Source: Oreocharis arfaki (Eukaryota; Chordata; Aves; Passeriformes; Paramythiidae). From it: a stretch of 64,000 nt of DNA. The position numbers were made by a program, and so were the translations under genes. The notes beneath the pieces are model-generated. The model was not told the origin of the DNA. It saw nothing but the letters and a program-made list of their open reading frames with translations, and searched no databases. Location: contig VZRR01005769.1 of the NCBI GenBank assembly GCA_013398015.1, positions 860,900 through 924,899 of the forward strand. Reading direction: 5' to 3'. The stretch's first letter is position 1, and every line of letters begins with the position of its first letter. Below, one piece after another: positions 13,401 through 26,264 of the stretch.

Positions 13401-15995
13401 GAAGACTGTGCTGATCTCCAGGAGTCAGAGGCCAACCCTGGCCCATGTAATAATGGCTTTTCTTCTTCACACAGGGAGGGAAAAGGAGAAAGAAGGAGAG
13501 AGGGAGTAGATGACGCCTGAATCTTGTCTGGGTACAGGATTATGCTGCAGACAGGATGTGACCCTGAGCTTAGGAGTGCATCTGGACACTCAAATTTGAT
13601 AATAACTGCAGGGTTAATGCCCTTTTCTCTTCACACTATGGTTTCGGTTTTATTGTTTTGCTGAAATAACCTGCCTGTGATTGCTTCAAGTTGGACCCCG
13701 GTCCCTGAGAAGGCTAATCCATACATCAATGACTCTCCACATAAAGAGTCTCTCTTTAAAACAGAAAAACGAAAAGTTTATCCCGGCTAACTTAGATCTT
13801 GGAATAGCAGGTGGCAATTTAATTGGAAGATGTAAGCTGCTAACTACTAATTTGCATGATTATAAGATTTTGTAATTGCCCTGTAAAAGTTAATTTGGCA
13901 TAGGGTTCAGTGAAACTCAACAATGTTAGCATGATATTGATGTGTGTATGAGATTTGCTGTAGCTGTTTGATATGTTCCCTGCTGAAAGACCAAAGGAGA
14001 GATTTGAGGAGGTTATTTTTAAATATATACATGTGCACACACAGAGGTGAATCTTGTTGTAATGACCCCCATGGGGCCTGGATAAATGCATGTTGCATCA
14101 AGGAGTTCAAGGCAGCAGGAGTTAGTAACTTGTTCCTTCAATATAATGAGGAAATATCTGGTTGGAACTGAACATGAATACCTAGTAATTTTTATGAAGA
14201 TTACCTCACTGATCGACATTTATCTTGCATTTTAAAAAGAAAAATGTTTAAAATCCAAAAATGTGCACTTATATGATAAATACAACTTGCAATGAGGAAA
14301 GTGAGGAAAAAACCCCCAGTTTTGTATTTAGGTCAACCTTGTATTAGTGTTTGCTGTAATGCAGCTAATTAGGAAGGAAAAATGTCTTTTGTAATTGGGC
14401 ATGCACGAAGGGGAGTCTGAAGCAGAGCTCATCCTAGTGCCATTTGACTTTGTGTGTGTAGGTACTATCTGCAAGAACTCCTTGCAGGCTGCAGTCTATA
14501 AAAGTTTTCTTATGCACGGTGTGGATCCCCATCAGAGGTTTCAGGACACGGCTGCACGAGCAAGGAGCTGCGCTGTGCTGTGCAGAGGGATTAGCTCAAG
14601 GCTCAGATGTTGCAGGGTTCAGGGGGCTGAACCCTGGGCAGGTCGGTGGGTGTCACAGTCCCTGCCAGCCCCTGTGTCCCACCTCCTGCTCCGCCCCTCC
14701 ACAGGGAGCCCAGAGCACCAGGACACAGCCATGGTAGAACAAGGTGCCCTTGAAAAACTGAGGGAAATGCCAGATTCGGCACCTTCTTACTTTTCCCTTC
14801 CCTGTAAGCTGGCAGTTCACAGTGGGTCACTTCACTGTCACAGAGGACTGTCAAGGGCAGAAATAAGATGAGAGAGGAAAGGTGTAGCAGGGGTTGTGCA
14901 AAAATACCAGATTCTTGTTGTACATCTACACCAGAGGAGAACACCCCATGCTTGACTGAGTTGGTAAGGTACACAAGCACATATCTCACTAAAAGCACAA
15001 TAATGGAATTGCTGGTCTTATATTTTTAAATTAGTAACGTGTCGATGTGGTTCAGTGTTCTGGGACCCAGTGTTACTGAAAACAAACTCACACACTCACA
15101 TATCCATATTGGTCTTAGAGGGTAAAACTCGATTTCTGAATTAGTTTTTATTTCTCCCTCCCTTCTTGTTTTCCATCATGTCTGGGGGAAAGAAATAAGG
15201 GGAAGGTTGCATGTGATATTTGTAAATAGGATATCCAAGTTAGGTTCTGTGATCATGGCATGGATGGGTGGGTGTTTGTACACTGCTCTGCTGGGCATGA
15301 AGGAGACACTAAAGACAAAAGGACCAGGAGTGTTCTGTCTGCTGTCTAGCAGCACTAGAAGAAGGCCTTGCCAAAAGAGTGGGTGGATCAGGATGGCTGA
15401 CCTGGAGAGTTACCCTTGCAACTGTTATGTATGTGTTAATGAAAAGAAGACTGGAAGATTCAGAATAAATTACTACTGAGAGTGAAAGCTCAGAGAACTG
15501 TATGACAAATATTTAAATATTGCATTATAGTCTCTAGACAAACTCTTTTAAGTTGAGAGCATGGGACTGGTTTTCTAATGGGATGCTGAAAGATGTGTAG
15601 ATAAAGAAACAATTAGGAAGGAAATTGGAAATCTAGAGATCTGAACCTATCTCTTACTCAGATGCTTTAAAGTCATTCAGGTGTTCACAACTATTTAAAT
15701 ACTTCTCTAGTTTTACGTGCCTCTAACAAAGCAATGAAGCAGCATTGTCATAAAGAGCCCAGCCCTGCTCCAGCTGAAATTTGTCTGACATAGACAAAAC
15801 AAATAAACCCCCCAGAAGCTCAACAATACCATTTCACATGCAACATTATACCTACTGAATGAGAGGAAATGTAGGCATGCATCAGAGTAAAGTACTCTTA
15901 AAAGCTCATTTGGCTGGTATGTTTTTTACCTAGAGGGGAAACTACTGTATATGCAAAACTCAGATGAATATTTACAATATCCAGGAATAGGTACC
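1481..15995. other. Long AT-rich non-coding stretch
   Basis: About 14.5 kb with no gene, RNA gene or mobile element that I can support. It contains short A- and T-runs (for example poly-A at 5756-5768) and many small open frames, none longer than 160 codons and none with a recognisable domain. The longest, around 14395-14871 (+) and 14603-14998 (-), overlap each other on opposite strands in a locally GC-richer patch, which is typical of chance openness. The segment at about 11540-11790 has the look of a conserved non-coding element and is treated as a finding. Confidence 0.55.
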
Positions 15996-16025
15996 GGGAA
16001 GGGAAGGGGAGGGGAGGCGGGGGGG
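15996..16025 (+). other. G-run tract, possible G-quadruplex
   Basis: A 30-base G-rich tract carries runs of 3, 3, 4, 4, 2 and 7 guanines separated by one or two bases. It fits the usual four-run G-quadruplex pattern (G3+ with loops of 1-7). It sits in otherwise AT-rich DNA with no gene nearby. Confidence 0.7.
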
Positions 16026-18141
16026 AACATGCCGCAAATGTAATCATCTTCTGAATGGTCCAAAACCAAATTGTTCTCACCGCTGTTGCTGAGCAACAGT
16101 CCCACTATGGGATTCAGCCTGTGCTAATGTATGGTGGGAGAGCCCAGCCTACCCAGAGAGTGAGAGATTGGAGCACCAGGCGAGGCAGCAGAGGGGCCTG
16201 GCATGGCTGAGCTCCACTTCCCAGCAGCTGTGACCCCCCAAAGCACATATTTTCCCCATTCTCCTGGCCTTTTTTTGGCAAGCAGCTTTCATAACAGGCT
16301 TTAAATAAATAGCAAAGCAAGACCAGCAGCAGAGCACAGTGGTACTTCGTAGTTCTTGTAGCAGGCCAGTTTCTACCTCGGACATTTTCTGTAAAGTAAA
16401 GCATTAGCATTCTTGTGAGGTGTTCAAAGGTGCTGAAACTCTAGGGAGGAAGAGGGAAAAGCAAATAACAAGTCTATCAGAAAATTCATGGGATTTAAAA
16501 GCAGTGCCCCTCTGTGACTTCAGTTCTGAAGACCACATGTGCTCTCATTAGGTGGTAACACAGTAAAAATCCACTGTCTAAAGGACAATGATCCACTGTA
16601 TTTCAAAATAAAAATTCTCAAACTCTTAATCATCTGACACAATATGATGTCAGTTTTCATTTGCTTCCTTCAGCGGGTTAGTCTTTAAACAATCAATTTG
16701 GAGACTAAGAAAGGAAAAGGAAACCACAAAAAATGTGTGTTCAAATAATGTTAATAGGCTGTTCTGAAGTAAAAGAAAAAAGAAGCCAAACCAACCAATG
16801 AAAACAAACAAAAAAAGCCAATCCAAAAAGTGATTTGCGGCTGATGGGATGACTTGAGAGAGCTTACTGTACCAAGGTGTACAGGAAAATGGTACATTGG
16901 AACAGAGATATTTCAAATGCATATATGACACACCTGGTAATACAGTTTATGGCTGATTTTGTTGTGTTGTTCATAATGCAGTGTAAAGCTGACAGTCCTC
17001 TGGGTGGAGAAGAACATCTGGGCTTCCCCTGGTTTTCATAATCAAAATGTTTTATAACGCTTGCTATTTTAGCTATTTTTTAAGAAAGCTGAATCTTTAT
17101 TTTTCTAAGTAACTTTGCCACCAATGTGGAATTTGTAGTATGAAACAAACTCTACTTACCTTTCAGTCTGTATCCCTAAAATTATTATTCTATATGAAAC
17201 TCAAATTGAAAATATGGTCTTTCAGATTGAGTTATTGATGGACAGATTGACCCTTTACAGAAACAGGCTTATGGGGAAGGAAGAAGTGAAAGAGTAAAAT
17301 GAATGGCTGTAGCCACAAAATGCCTTATTCCATATACCTTGGAAAGGTGGTACCCAGTAGAAGCTCTTAGTGATAAACCAGCACTTCATCTGGTAGCCTT
17401 TGTCTGGTATTTATCTGGTAAAGCAGCACTGTGTCTGTATCCCAGTCCCCAAACTGCCAGGGTTGTTCTGACCGTCTGTGTGGACACGTTCCGAAGTCAT
17501 CACAGCTGGATCTCACCTCAATATTGGATCAAACTGAGGGTTAAGTGTAAACAAGTATAACCTTTCACATGCTCCAGAGCAGGATCTCATTCCTGCAGGG
17601 AGGCAGGAAAAAAAATTAAAAGCCAGACAGTGTAACCCTCTTTGATTCCACTTCCTTAGTCCAAGAGGAAAACTTCCTTTTACAAAATTGGAGAATAAAG
17701 TTTTCCTGCTTGTTAGACTGGCTGCCAAGCTGCTGATTTTGGGGTAGCAGTTTAATAGAGTTCCTTGCACTCACGACAGGCTAGGTGGGAAATTGCAGAA
17801 GAGCACAGAGGAAACTCACAATATACTTCCCCCCTATTATTTCTCAGCTTATTTTGAAATTAGGAAATCATGTGGAAACAGCAGGAGGATTCCTAGCCTT
17901 GTGCTATTTCCTTCCCCTGTGATCATGAAGTTTTATTGCTGCATGAGCCCTGCTGCCTACCATTTCAGAGGAGCTCAGCAAGAGGTGAGGTTTTTCTAAG
18001 TGTGGGTGGTCATGTCCGTGTATTCAGCAGAAGCAATACGGTTATTCAGCCTGAAAAAGGCAGCTCAAGATGAAGTATAGAAGAATAATTTTCAAAGAGA
18101 AAATAACGAAGAAATAACAAAAGCACCCAGGGAATTCATTC
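16026..18141. other. Non-coding stretch, nothing recognised
   Basis: AT-rich sequence with scattered short open frames on both strands (for example around 16114-16410 and 17303-17770), none resembling a known protein. No repeat family is identified. Confidence 0.55.
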
Positions 18142-18190
18142 TTTTTTTTTTTTTTTTCCTTNCTTGGACTACTTTTTTTTTTTTTTTTTT
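18142..18190. repeat. Paired poly-T tracts with an ambiguous base
   Basis: A 16-base T run (18142-18157) and an 18-base T run (18173-18190) are separated by 15 bases that include a single N at 18162. The N shows the assembler could not settle the base there, as is common beside long homopolymers. Two adjacent T runs could be the A-tails of minus-strand retroposed pieces, but I see no recognisable body next to either. Confidence 0.8.
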
Positions 18191-21100
18191 CCTTTTGGTA
18201 ATTGCTGCTGAAGAGCCTGGCACTGAAATGACATCATTAAGTCAAGGTATCTCACTCATACACTTGTGAGGAAAATTGTATGAAATGAAAGGAAATTTCC
18301 CCAGGACTCAGCCTATTGCATTGGAAAGCTCTTCTACTAGTGGAAAACAGTTACATGCAGAAAGATGACCTGCTTGCTGATGCAGGCAGAAGTATAAACA
18401 TTTTTCAATAAGTTGGGATTTTAAATTTCTTTATTTTAAAAGTTATTCTAAATTTCTATTTTACTATTATTTGTAGGTGCAGATATTCACAGTCATATAC
18501 ACCTTCATTAATATCATTTGTGTCAGATTTCCTTTTTCAGAAGGCATGTACAAATGAGTTTCCTGGAAGACAATTTCATGAACCCCTAAACTTTGCTTTT
18601 AAGCAAATAGTGCATAGTGAAAAAATATCAGCTATTGAATATTAGCAACATACTGCTCATAAATAAGCAGCAAAGGAATTTTGGCACATACCTTCCAGTA
18701 GGTAATATTGACCAATAAGAAAAATCTTTCAAGAACTTCATATAATTGGAGAAATATGATTTTTTTTTCAGCAAATTGGTGATAACTAGCTGTTCCACTC
18801 AGTACAGCTAATACTCCCCATTCTATCCCATGGATATATCACAGAATGTCATAATGGCAGAACCCTGTTCTTCCTTCCTTCCAATATTTGATACCTCCAC
18901 AAGTAGTTCAGGTATACATGCTCAGCATGCTGTAGCACAAGAGAGTATTAGCATATAATCTCCATTCTGAACCTGCAAGTAACCTCTCTGAAGATCATGA
19001 AGAAAGGAGCACCTCCAAATATTATACTACACTTGGCCATTTTTTTCCCCAATTAGTTAACTAAAATTCAACTAGTAAAAAAAATAACACTCCTATTTTC
19101 ACATATTTATTTATTTACTTGCTTATAGTCATGGAAAGTTGCTACAAGGAGAGATATACTTCAAAGCAGACAGCTATTATCTAGTTATTACATATATTAT
19201 ATATTAACACTACTATTATCTAAATTCTGATCACTGACATACTAATTTCAGAACACATCAAAAATATTTAATGAAAAACCTGATCTTCCAGTTTCTTCAG
19301 GGAACTGAGTTAATGCTGGAAGGACAAATCTGGAAAATACTGGCATGGATACCTAGCCTTTTCTTTAATGGAGCAGCATTTCTATTACAAGACTTACACT
19401 AGCAACTTCATAATTAAAGGGAAAATTTTCTCCCTTGAGCACCTGGATGCTACAAGCTTTTGTTGTAGTTTTGGTCCTCATTTCCTCCCCTCATGCTGGT
19501 TTTCAGCCTGCTGTGGAAGACAAGGGGTATTGCAATGTTCTTGAAAGAAGAAAATATCTGCTCCTCTGATTTGAATTTACAAAGCAAAATGCTCTTCTCT
19601 TCAAGAAGCTCTGCTCTGTGCTTTGTGTACTTTCATATGGTTAGAACAGGATTAATTTATTTTCTACACTTTCTGTTATCTCTTCTCACCCTGGGGCTGT
19701 CACATCTCTTGCTCAGACAGGCAGGGGAAGGGAGAACTTATCATTGCATTTAGATGGAATTTGAGGAAATATTTTGTCAAATCTGTTTCTCTGCATCATA
19801 CTTATCTTCATGATTCATGAGCTTCACACTGCTATTCCTCCATGGCCAGGTAGGGAGGGAACTCAAGAATTGTACCTATGATTTGCCCTCTTACTCAGAA
19901 TAATTGGCTGCCAACAGAAGAGCCTAAATTACTTCCTTTTGTAAGTGAAACATCTCACATACATCTCTGGTCTCCCTCTGAACCCTCCAAAGCAGGATAG
20001 TGCTGCTGTTCACTACCACACTGCAAGTTAGCTTCTCCTTTAAATGAGGTTTAGGTTGAGATTTCCACTTTTGTGCTTTAAGACACCTTTTCTCCACCTC
20101 TGGACACAGGGGATGTCAGATCAGGAAAGGGGAAATCCAGAGGTGCCAGTACTCTCAGTGACTTTCGGGTGGTAGAAAATACAAGTGTGCTACCCTTTTG
20201 GTGGCTGGGCCGGGAGCACAGGGCACCCTCTGTCCTGGAGCTTTTCAGGAGTGACTACAGGGCACAGCCAGAGTTCTGCCTTTCTCTCCTGCAGCACAGC
20301 GCCTTTACCCAGCAGAGCAGCAAGCCCATGTACATGGGATGCATACAAACTGCTTATTGTCTTTCTGTCAGGAGCATCACCAAATAGTCTCACTTTTCCC
20401 AAATAAAAGCAGATCTGGATTGCAGAGCTGGCAAGAAAAACAAACAGCAACCCTGTCTTAAGTGAAAACACTACCAGATGCCATGAGTAACACAGAGAGC
20501 TAGCGTGAGACAAATACTGGGGAAGAGTAGCTTGATTGTTTTAATAGCAGTTTTCTTACCTCTGGCTGTTTATGAGAGCAGATAAGCTAAAAAAGCCTTC
20601 CCCTCTTTTTTTTTTTTTGTTATAAAGTAATGCATACTCTGTGCTGAATGCCTTGGTGTTTCTTTTTCTTTTTCTTCTATCAGCTTGATGTAGAAATCTA
20701 AATGTCACTGAGCAGGTTGGGGTTTGGGCCAACGAGATAATACCTCAGAAGGGATTGATCCCAGATACATTTAAGGGGCCTTGCAGCCGCTGCTTCGCAA
20801 TATGCTGCAGACTCTGCAGCCTAGGAAAAGACACAGAGAATTAGTGAGATATATGAAGAAATGCAGAATACAAACTTAGTCCCCAAGACATTTCACGCCC
20901 TGCGGATTGCAGACTCTTGTACCAGGCTTATGCAGTTGTTTATTTTTTTGTCTGCCAAGCATGGGTGATAAAATTTGACAAGCAGTATGCTTACTTATCT
21001 GTTTTTTGAGAAGTAATGCTTTTGCACATTTTTCTTCATTATAAGCTCTGAACAAGTGAGGTGCAACGTTCCACTTAAATAGCTTCTGCATGCATACACA

Positions 21101-24100
21101 GCATCACAAAGCCAGGTTGTAGGAGAAAATACAATGGGAAATAGAATTTTAAAAGCAGTATGGCAGAAGTAGGGAAAAATATTTTCTTTAAATATTATTT
21201 ATCCTTTTCAAAGAGTTCACTTCATGCCATGACAGGAATGGAATATATTCCATGGTACAAAATTGTTTCCTGGGAATGAAAATGTGATTGACACCTAAGT
21301 TTGAATTATTGTGAATATGTGGAAAAAACGGGATTGACAAAGCAAATAAGGGGTTTGAAAAGCATGATTATATTGGGACAGTTTTAGTATAGAGCAGTCT
21401 AGTTTTTAAAAGAAAAATGGTCTTCATGCAACAGGCTCTAGTTGTGAACAAAATGCCATTCAACAAGAAGGAGATGCTTTAACAGCTCAATTATTGATGA
21501 CGCTGAGTCAGGAGCCTGTGTATTTAAAGTCTACATTTGCTTTGTCACTGGAAGTAGGGAATCAGCCCTAATAGACAACCCAAAGATTTCTGATATGCCT
21601 GCACTGGAAATGATGCATTTCTGATTACGATGACATTTCTGTTAGACAAGTGATGGGCCAAGTACTGAAACCCTTCCTCAGCTGTAATTCCCTTCCTAAC
21701 CAGGCCAGTACTGCTTCAATCCAGTTGAGCTTTTACTGGCAAAAGAAGAACTGTTTTCTGCCACACGCTCCCCCTAGTTCTGGCACCTCTGGGAGATCTA
21801 TGTGTGTCCCTGCAATGGCTGGGCACTCCAGAGCTGTTCCTGCACCAGCGTCTTTAACTAACACCTCTGCAGTGGAACCAGTGTGTGGGTAAGTAAATAG
21901 CAGAGAGTGCTGCCTCTAGTTTTCTCAAATACAAATTGAAACTACTTTGTGTAAAGAATGAAAGAAACTCTGCTCTCCAGGAGAAATATCCAAAGAAAAA
22001 TCAGGCGCTTGTATCGACAGAGAGTAGTTTGGCCAGAATGCCCTCTCACATTCATAGCACTCGGGCTGAATTATCATTATGTATTCCCATCGCGTGCCTC
22101 TATTGTCAACACACTATCACACAAGTTATTCCATTCCTCCTCTCTGCAGAAAAAGATAGGCATAGGCCTTCATAGCCTGAAAGAAAATATTTTTATTGGG
22201 CCATTCCTGATAAACATTTTTACACAATTACCTTACCTTCCAGATGTCAGGGTACTGTAAAATTTTCAAGAATAAAGTGACCATTAGGAGGCATTAGCCA
22301 AGAAGAAAGAACCCTAATTACTTCTTCAAGTAAGTAATAAATGAAAGTCGCTGGGTTTCTGAAGGGTTGTCACCTTTGCAGTCATTTCAATAGACCTTTC
22401 TATCCTTACCTATACCAGATGAAGTGGAACAGTAAATGCAATGCACTTAGAAGCATTAGTCCTACTGTTGTGTTTTCTTTAAAGAAAAACTTACTTGATC
22501 TCCCTGCAGCCTCAGTCAGTGAAGAAGCACTGAGTGTGTAGAATTGTTACTGTAAAATATCCTTTGCATGTGCAATAAAACCTGGATGTCCATATGGCCT
22601 CCAAATGGTCTATGCCCAACCTAGAAACAATTAGGTTCTGTTGTTTCTTAGATAAAAGAGTATCAAAACCAGTCTGACTTGAAGAGATAGGTCTGTTTTC
22701 TTTTACACTTAAGTGTATGCAGTTTTGTGACTCAGTAGGAGAATAGCTGGATGCTTTTTTCTCGAGGCTGAATAATGTCCCTCCCTACTTTGGTATGACT
22801 TGATTTGTTGTATCCCTGTTTGTTACGAGTCAGTTCTGGAGAGGAAGGCAATATTCCCCCAAGCAGAGGCACTGCTGTCTTCCCAACAGCTCTGCCACAA
22901 CCAGAGGGGCATTCAGAGCACAAGGTGCTGCAAACCAGACAGCACCTCTCACATACAGCACATGCTGCATCCTGGCTGCTTCATTACCAATATACGTGTT
23001 TCTTCTATGAACTGCTTCATCTGTTAGCTATCAATTGCTTGCCTTGGTAAATTAAACAGGTTTTTTTAAAAGCATCTATATTCATGTACAATGTGTGGGT
23101 GATGTTTTTCCCTTTTTCTTTGTGCAAGTGTGGTCTATCCCCATTAGAGTAAGCCTTTGGGGAATATTATAGTATTAGAATCTCCTGAAAACTGATAGTT
23201 AAGTACTTATCATCAGGAATATGTGAATCAAACCAATTTTCTTTCATTTTTACTTTCAGAAAGATGATTTTGTAGGACAAGGCTCTCTAATTGGATGTCT
23301 CAGCCCTGTGAGATAAAAACAAATTTTGTTTCTCTGCATAAAGAGCATATATCACAGGAAAGATGAGAGTACAGTAATACTGTCCATTATACAGATATAT
23401 CTTTCTAGCTCACACTGATTCTGTGCATCAGTCAAGGTTTCCAACACAAATGAAAGCATATTAGCCTCATAGGGTACCAGTTAGAAGTACATGTTCCCTA
23501 ATTAGCACTTTGATGTAGCTTTGTCCAGGTAACATACATAGCTTTAATCATAGCAAGGCATTGTCTGTGATGGTCAGCAAATCCCTAGGTCATCTTTTCA
23601 TCTTACAGTCTGATGTCTCACAGATAAATGCCTAGAAAGACTTCCTTTTAATACCTGCTTACTAGCAGGTGCATTATGGGAGGCTCACCTTGATCCCTAA
23701 GATGCAGAAATTGCTTGGAACAAAGACCCAATCATAATGTAAAATCTTCTCCCAAATGCATCTATTCCTCTGATCTTTTATGGCTTATCAGCACGTTTTC
23801 TGACAGAAAAAGTAAAAGTACAATTTTATTTAGAAAGTGTGATAGCAGACCAGGTCTCAATTTCTTCTGAAAGCCTGTCAAAAGCAAAAATATTATAAAT
23901 TCATCATACATTAATCATATATACCCATTAGGGAATTTGTTGCTTCTGGCATTATCTGTCATAGGGAAAGTCACACAACCCAAATGATTCCATTTATTTT
24001 AGTATTATAACTAATCAAATACAGTTTGTGACTCCCTGGTTCATGATGCATTCAGACTAACTCAGAAGATGCTGGAAGGGAGCAAGTCGGGTCTGTACCT

Positions 24101-24554
24101 GAGCTTGGCAAAGGACCAGGACTCCCCATCTGCTTCTTTTTGCATTGCATTGCACTGTCATGTTTCTGAGCCCTTTCTGCAAGCTGTGTGGAGGATTGGT
24201 TTCATCGAGCTGGTCGTGGTGAGGGCTGTGGATGGGCATTCGTACTGCAGGACAGATCTGGAATTATTGGCTCGGAATTATTGTCAAGACATGGGAAAGC
24301 AAAATTGATCATGAAGTATCAGCTAAAGGATTCGAATCCAAAACGTTTTGAAGCAAAGAAGAAACACAGGGGATAGTGCAAGGTTGAATATTGTTAGCAC
24401 AAATCTGTTCTGACAAACATGGTCAATAGTTTGCTTTTCACAATTCAGTTAACATTTATTTCAAGGCTGAGAGGAAAACACCACTGAAATTTCTAGCCCG
24501 CTCAGACACTGGGCGCAGGAAATTCTGCTAGGACCAATGAATCATGAAATCTGT
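18191..24554. other. Long AT-rich non-coding stretch
   Basis: About 6.4 kb with no recognised gene. It contains a perfect palindrome (21238-21253, listed separately), short T runs near 20607-20620, and an imperfect 7-bp hairpin around 23655-23672. Open frames at 20185-20513 and 21936-22260 are short, overlap on both strands or in two frames, and match nothing I know. Confidence 0.55.
21238..21253. repeat. Perfect 16-bp palindrome
   Basis: The 16 bases are identical to their own reverse complement, built on two inverted GGAATA-type half-sites. The left flank adds a GGAATG word, the core TEAD-factor motif, and the two arms give ATTCC words in opposite orientation. It could be a composite binding site, but a palindrome of this length also arises by chance now and then in AT-rich DNA. 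Confidence 0.9.
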
Positions 24555-25295
24555 ATAGCGGGGTCTTTTCCTTCAGCTTCAGCAGGTGAGGCAGTGGGCA
24601 CGCACTGCTCCTCCTTGCCCTGGGCCAGTGGCGCTGCACCGAGGGAGCAGCGACTCTGGGCGCAGTCGGCAGCAGATGTCAAGAGTCGCCCAAGTGTGAT
24701 GTGTGTCAGAGAGGGCCCAGAAGGTCCCGTTCAGCGACAGCAACAACCCAGAGGGGACTGTCAACCAGAGAGGTGCCAGCGGACGGGCAGAGGAGCGGTG
24801 CGGGACCGGCTCGGTCCGGGCCGCGCTCAGGAACCGGCCGGAGAGGGGAGGCAGGGACACCGCTGCTCCTGCAGCACCGACCTGGGGAGGGCAACAATGC
24901 TGGCAGCAGGGGCAGGAAGGAGCGACACGACATAATGGCCGTGACAAATGAGCAGCAAGCGCACATCACACGGAGAGGAAAGGAAAGAGGAGGGCCGGGG
25001 GCGGCCGGGGCAGTGCGAGCTTCCGACAGAGCCGCGGGCAGCCGCCCCAGCGCCGGCGCGGCGCAGCAGCCGGCACAGGGGCACAGGCCAGAGAGCTCAT
25101 TAGTGGCTGCTGGAAGGAAAATCAGAGCGGCAGAAAGGCCGCTCGCCACGTGGGATCCGATCCAGCCCTCGCTGTGGCCAGCACGGAGATCTCCATTCAT
25201 CTCTGTGGGCTTCCGACAGGGCGTGGACACCCGTGGAGAAGAGCAGCCGCGCCAGGCTGTGACCGATCCCTCCGGGGGCTGGACAACTCACGCCA
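24555..25295. promoter_or_regulatory. CpG island, candidate promoter or first exon
   Basis: This is the only long stretch where CG dinucleotides are dense. They cluster strongly at 24781-24840 and 24991-25070 and continue to about 25285, against a CpG-poor background on both sides. It contains a GC-box-like GGGGCGG word near 24999 and a canonical E-box, CACGTG, at 25147-25152. No TATA box stands out. Islands of this kind in birds usually mark promoters of coding genes or long non-coding RNAs. Open frames here (up to 259 codons on +, 174 on -) exist in several frames of both strands at once, as GC-rich DNA lacking TAA and TAG produces; the longest begins at GTG and shows only Arg/Gly/Ala/Pro-rich composition, so I do not call a protein. 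Which strand is transcribed cannot be read from this sequence. Confidence 0.7.
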
Positions 25296-26035
25296 AACCA
25301 CTTTTTAGATTGCCTGTGCTTCTAGTGCCTGTACTGCCCTTGCTCTGTCGGGTGAATCCTGTACCTGAGCAGACAAGTCCTGCCTGGCGCCCACCCTCCA
25401 CTGATGTCCGTGCCTCCCTGCCCCTGGCAGTGTCTCACCTCCCAGAGGCTCCTGTCCTTTCGCCTCTCTTTTCCCTTTAGGATTGTGTGTACTGCACCAA
25501 GGACTCCTTTTAATCTTCTATCCTCAGCCATACAAACCTGAATTTCATCTCCAGTCCCTGGATAATCAAGATATTTCAACAGCTGTCAGTTTCTGGCAGA
25601 GGCCTGTTCTACCATTTTTTTCCCACAACATATTTTTCATAGCTGGTTAGAAATATGCAATATTTTGTCATAAAACTAGTCTCATTTACAGCATTTGAAT
25701 ATTTTTTTCCTGCTTTACAGTTACCTTTCTCTATCTTACAGTTTTTAGATTTTTTTTCCCAGTTTTAAGATTTTTTTTCCAGTTTCTGCCGTTCAGCACT
25801 TTTGCTTTTGCTGTTATAGCTTTCTCTGCCCCTAACTCCATATACTGCATTTCTGTAATGTTTTGTAATGTGTGGCTATTGAGTGGATATTCTCTCCTTT
25901 TGTTGCTTTATTCCCAGACTCATTAACTTACATACTTTGAAACTTAGAAGCTACGTAACTGTCTCCAGATCCTAAACTACATATTCTTAATTTTGTTGCC
26001 CCTCCTTCTTTGTTTTGACTGCCCCTTCACTTTAT
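25296..26035. other. T-rich non-coding stretch
   Basis: GC content falls quickly after the CpG island, and from about 25600 the + strand is T-rich with several TTTTTTTCC words. It includes a small 21-bp tandem repeat, listed separately. No gene is recognised. Confidence 0.6.
25739..25780. repeat. 21-bp tandem repeat, two copies
   Basis: Copies at 25739-25759 and 25760-25780 share a CAGTTTTNAGATTTTTTTTCC pattern with one internal difference. A partial third copy begins at 25781. Confidence 0.75.
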
Positions 26036-26262
26036 ATCATCAGCAAGTGTAATCCACTTACTGCATCTTCTTTCTTCCAGGTCATTGATATATAAAGTGA
26101 AGAAAATTGATCCTCACGCTAATCCTTGTAACTCTCTTTCAGTCACATCCTTACATGTTAAACTGTTAGGATTCACGGTTACCTCTTGAAAAAACATTTG
26201 AGCTGGTTCACGGCTTATTGAAATTAGATATCCCAAAAAGGCTGACATGGCAAATTCAGAGA
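26036..26262 (-). mobile_element. Old CR1-type LINE relic, first part
   Basis: The + strand reads as the antisense of a repeat common in avian genomes: a CATCAGCAA word, then GGTCATTGATATATAAAG, then further weakly matching words ending with an AGCTGGTTCA word near 26201. The order and spacing fit the remembered antisense pattern of old CR1-related copies, but divergence is high. The similarity breaks off near 26262, where a protein-like segment begins, and seems to resume near 26766. Confidence 0.45.
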
Positions 26263-26264
26263 AA

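Noticed and set aside
14588..14612. GGGATTAGCTCAAG resembling the 5' end of a tRNA-Ala gene
   Set aside because: The match stops after about 14 bases; there is no anticodon arm, no GGTTCGAATCC-type B box and no acceptor-stem partner downstream.
24701..25480. 259-codon plus-strand open frame, the longest in the window
   Set aside because: It begins at GTG, lies in the CpG island where stop codons are rare, overlaps long frames in other phases and on the other strand, and has Arg/Gly/Ala/Pro-rich composition with no motif.
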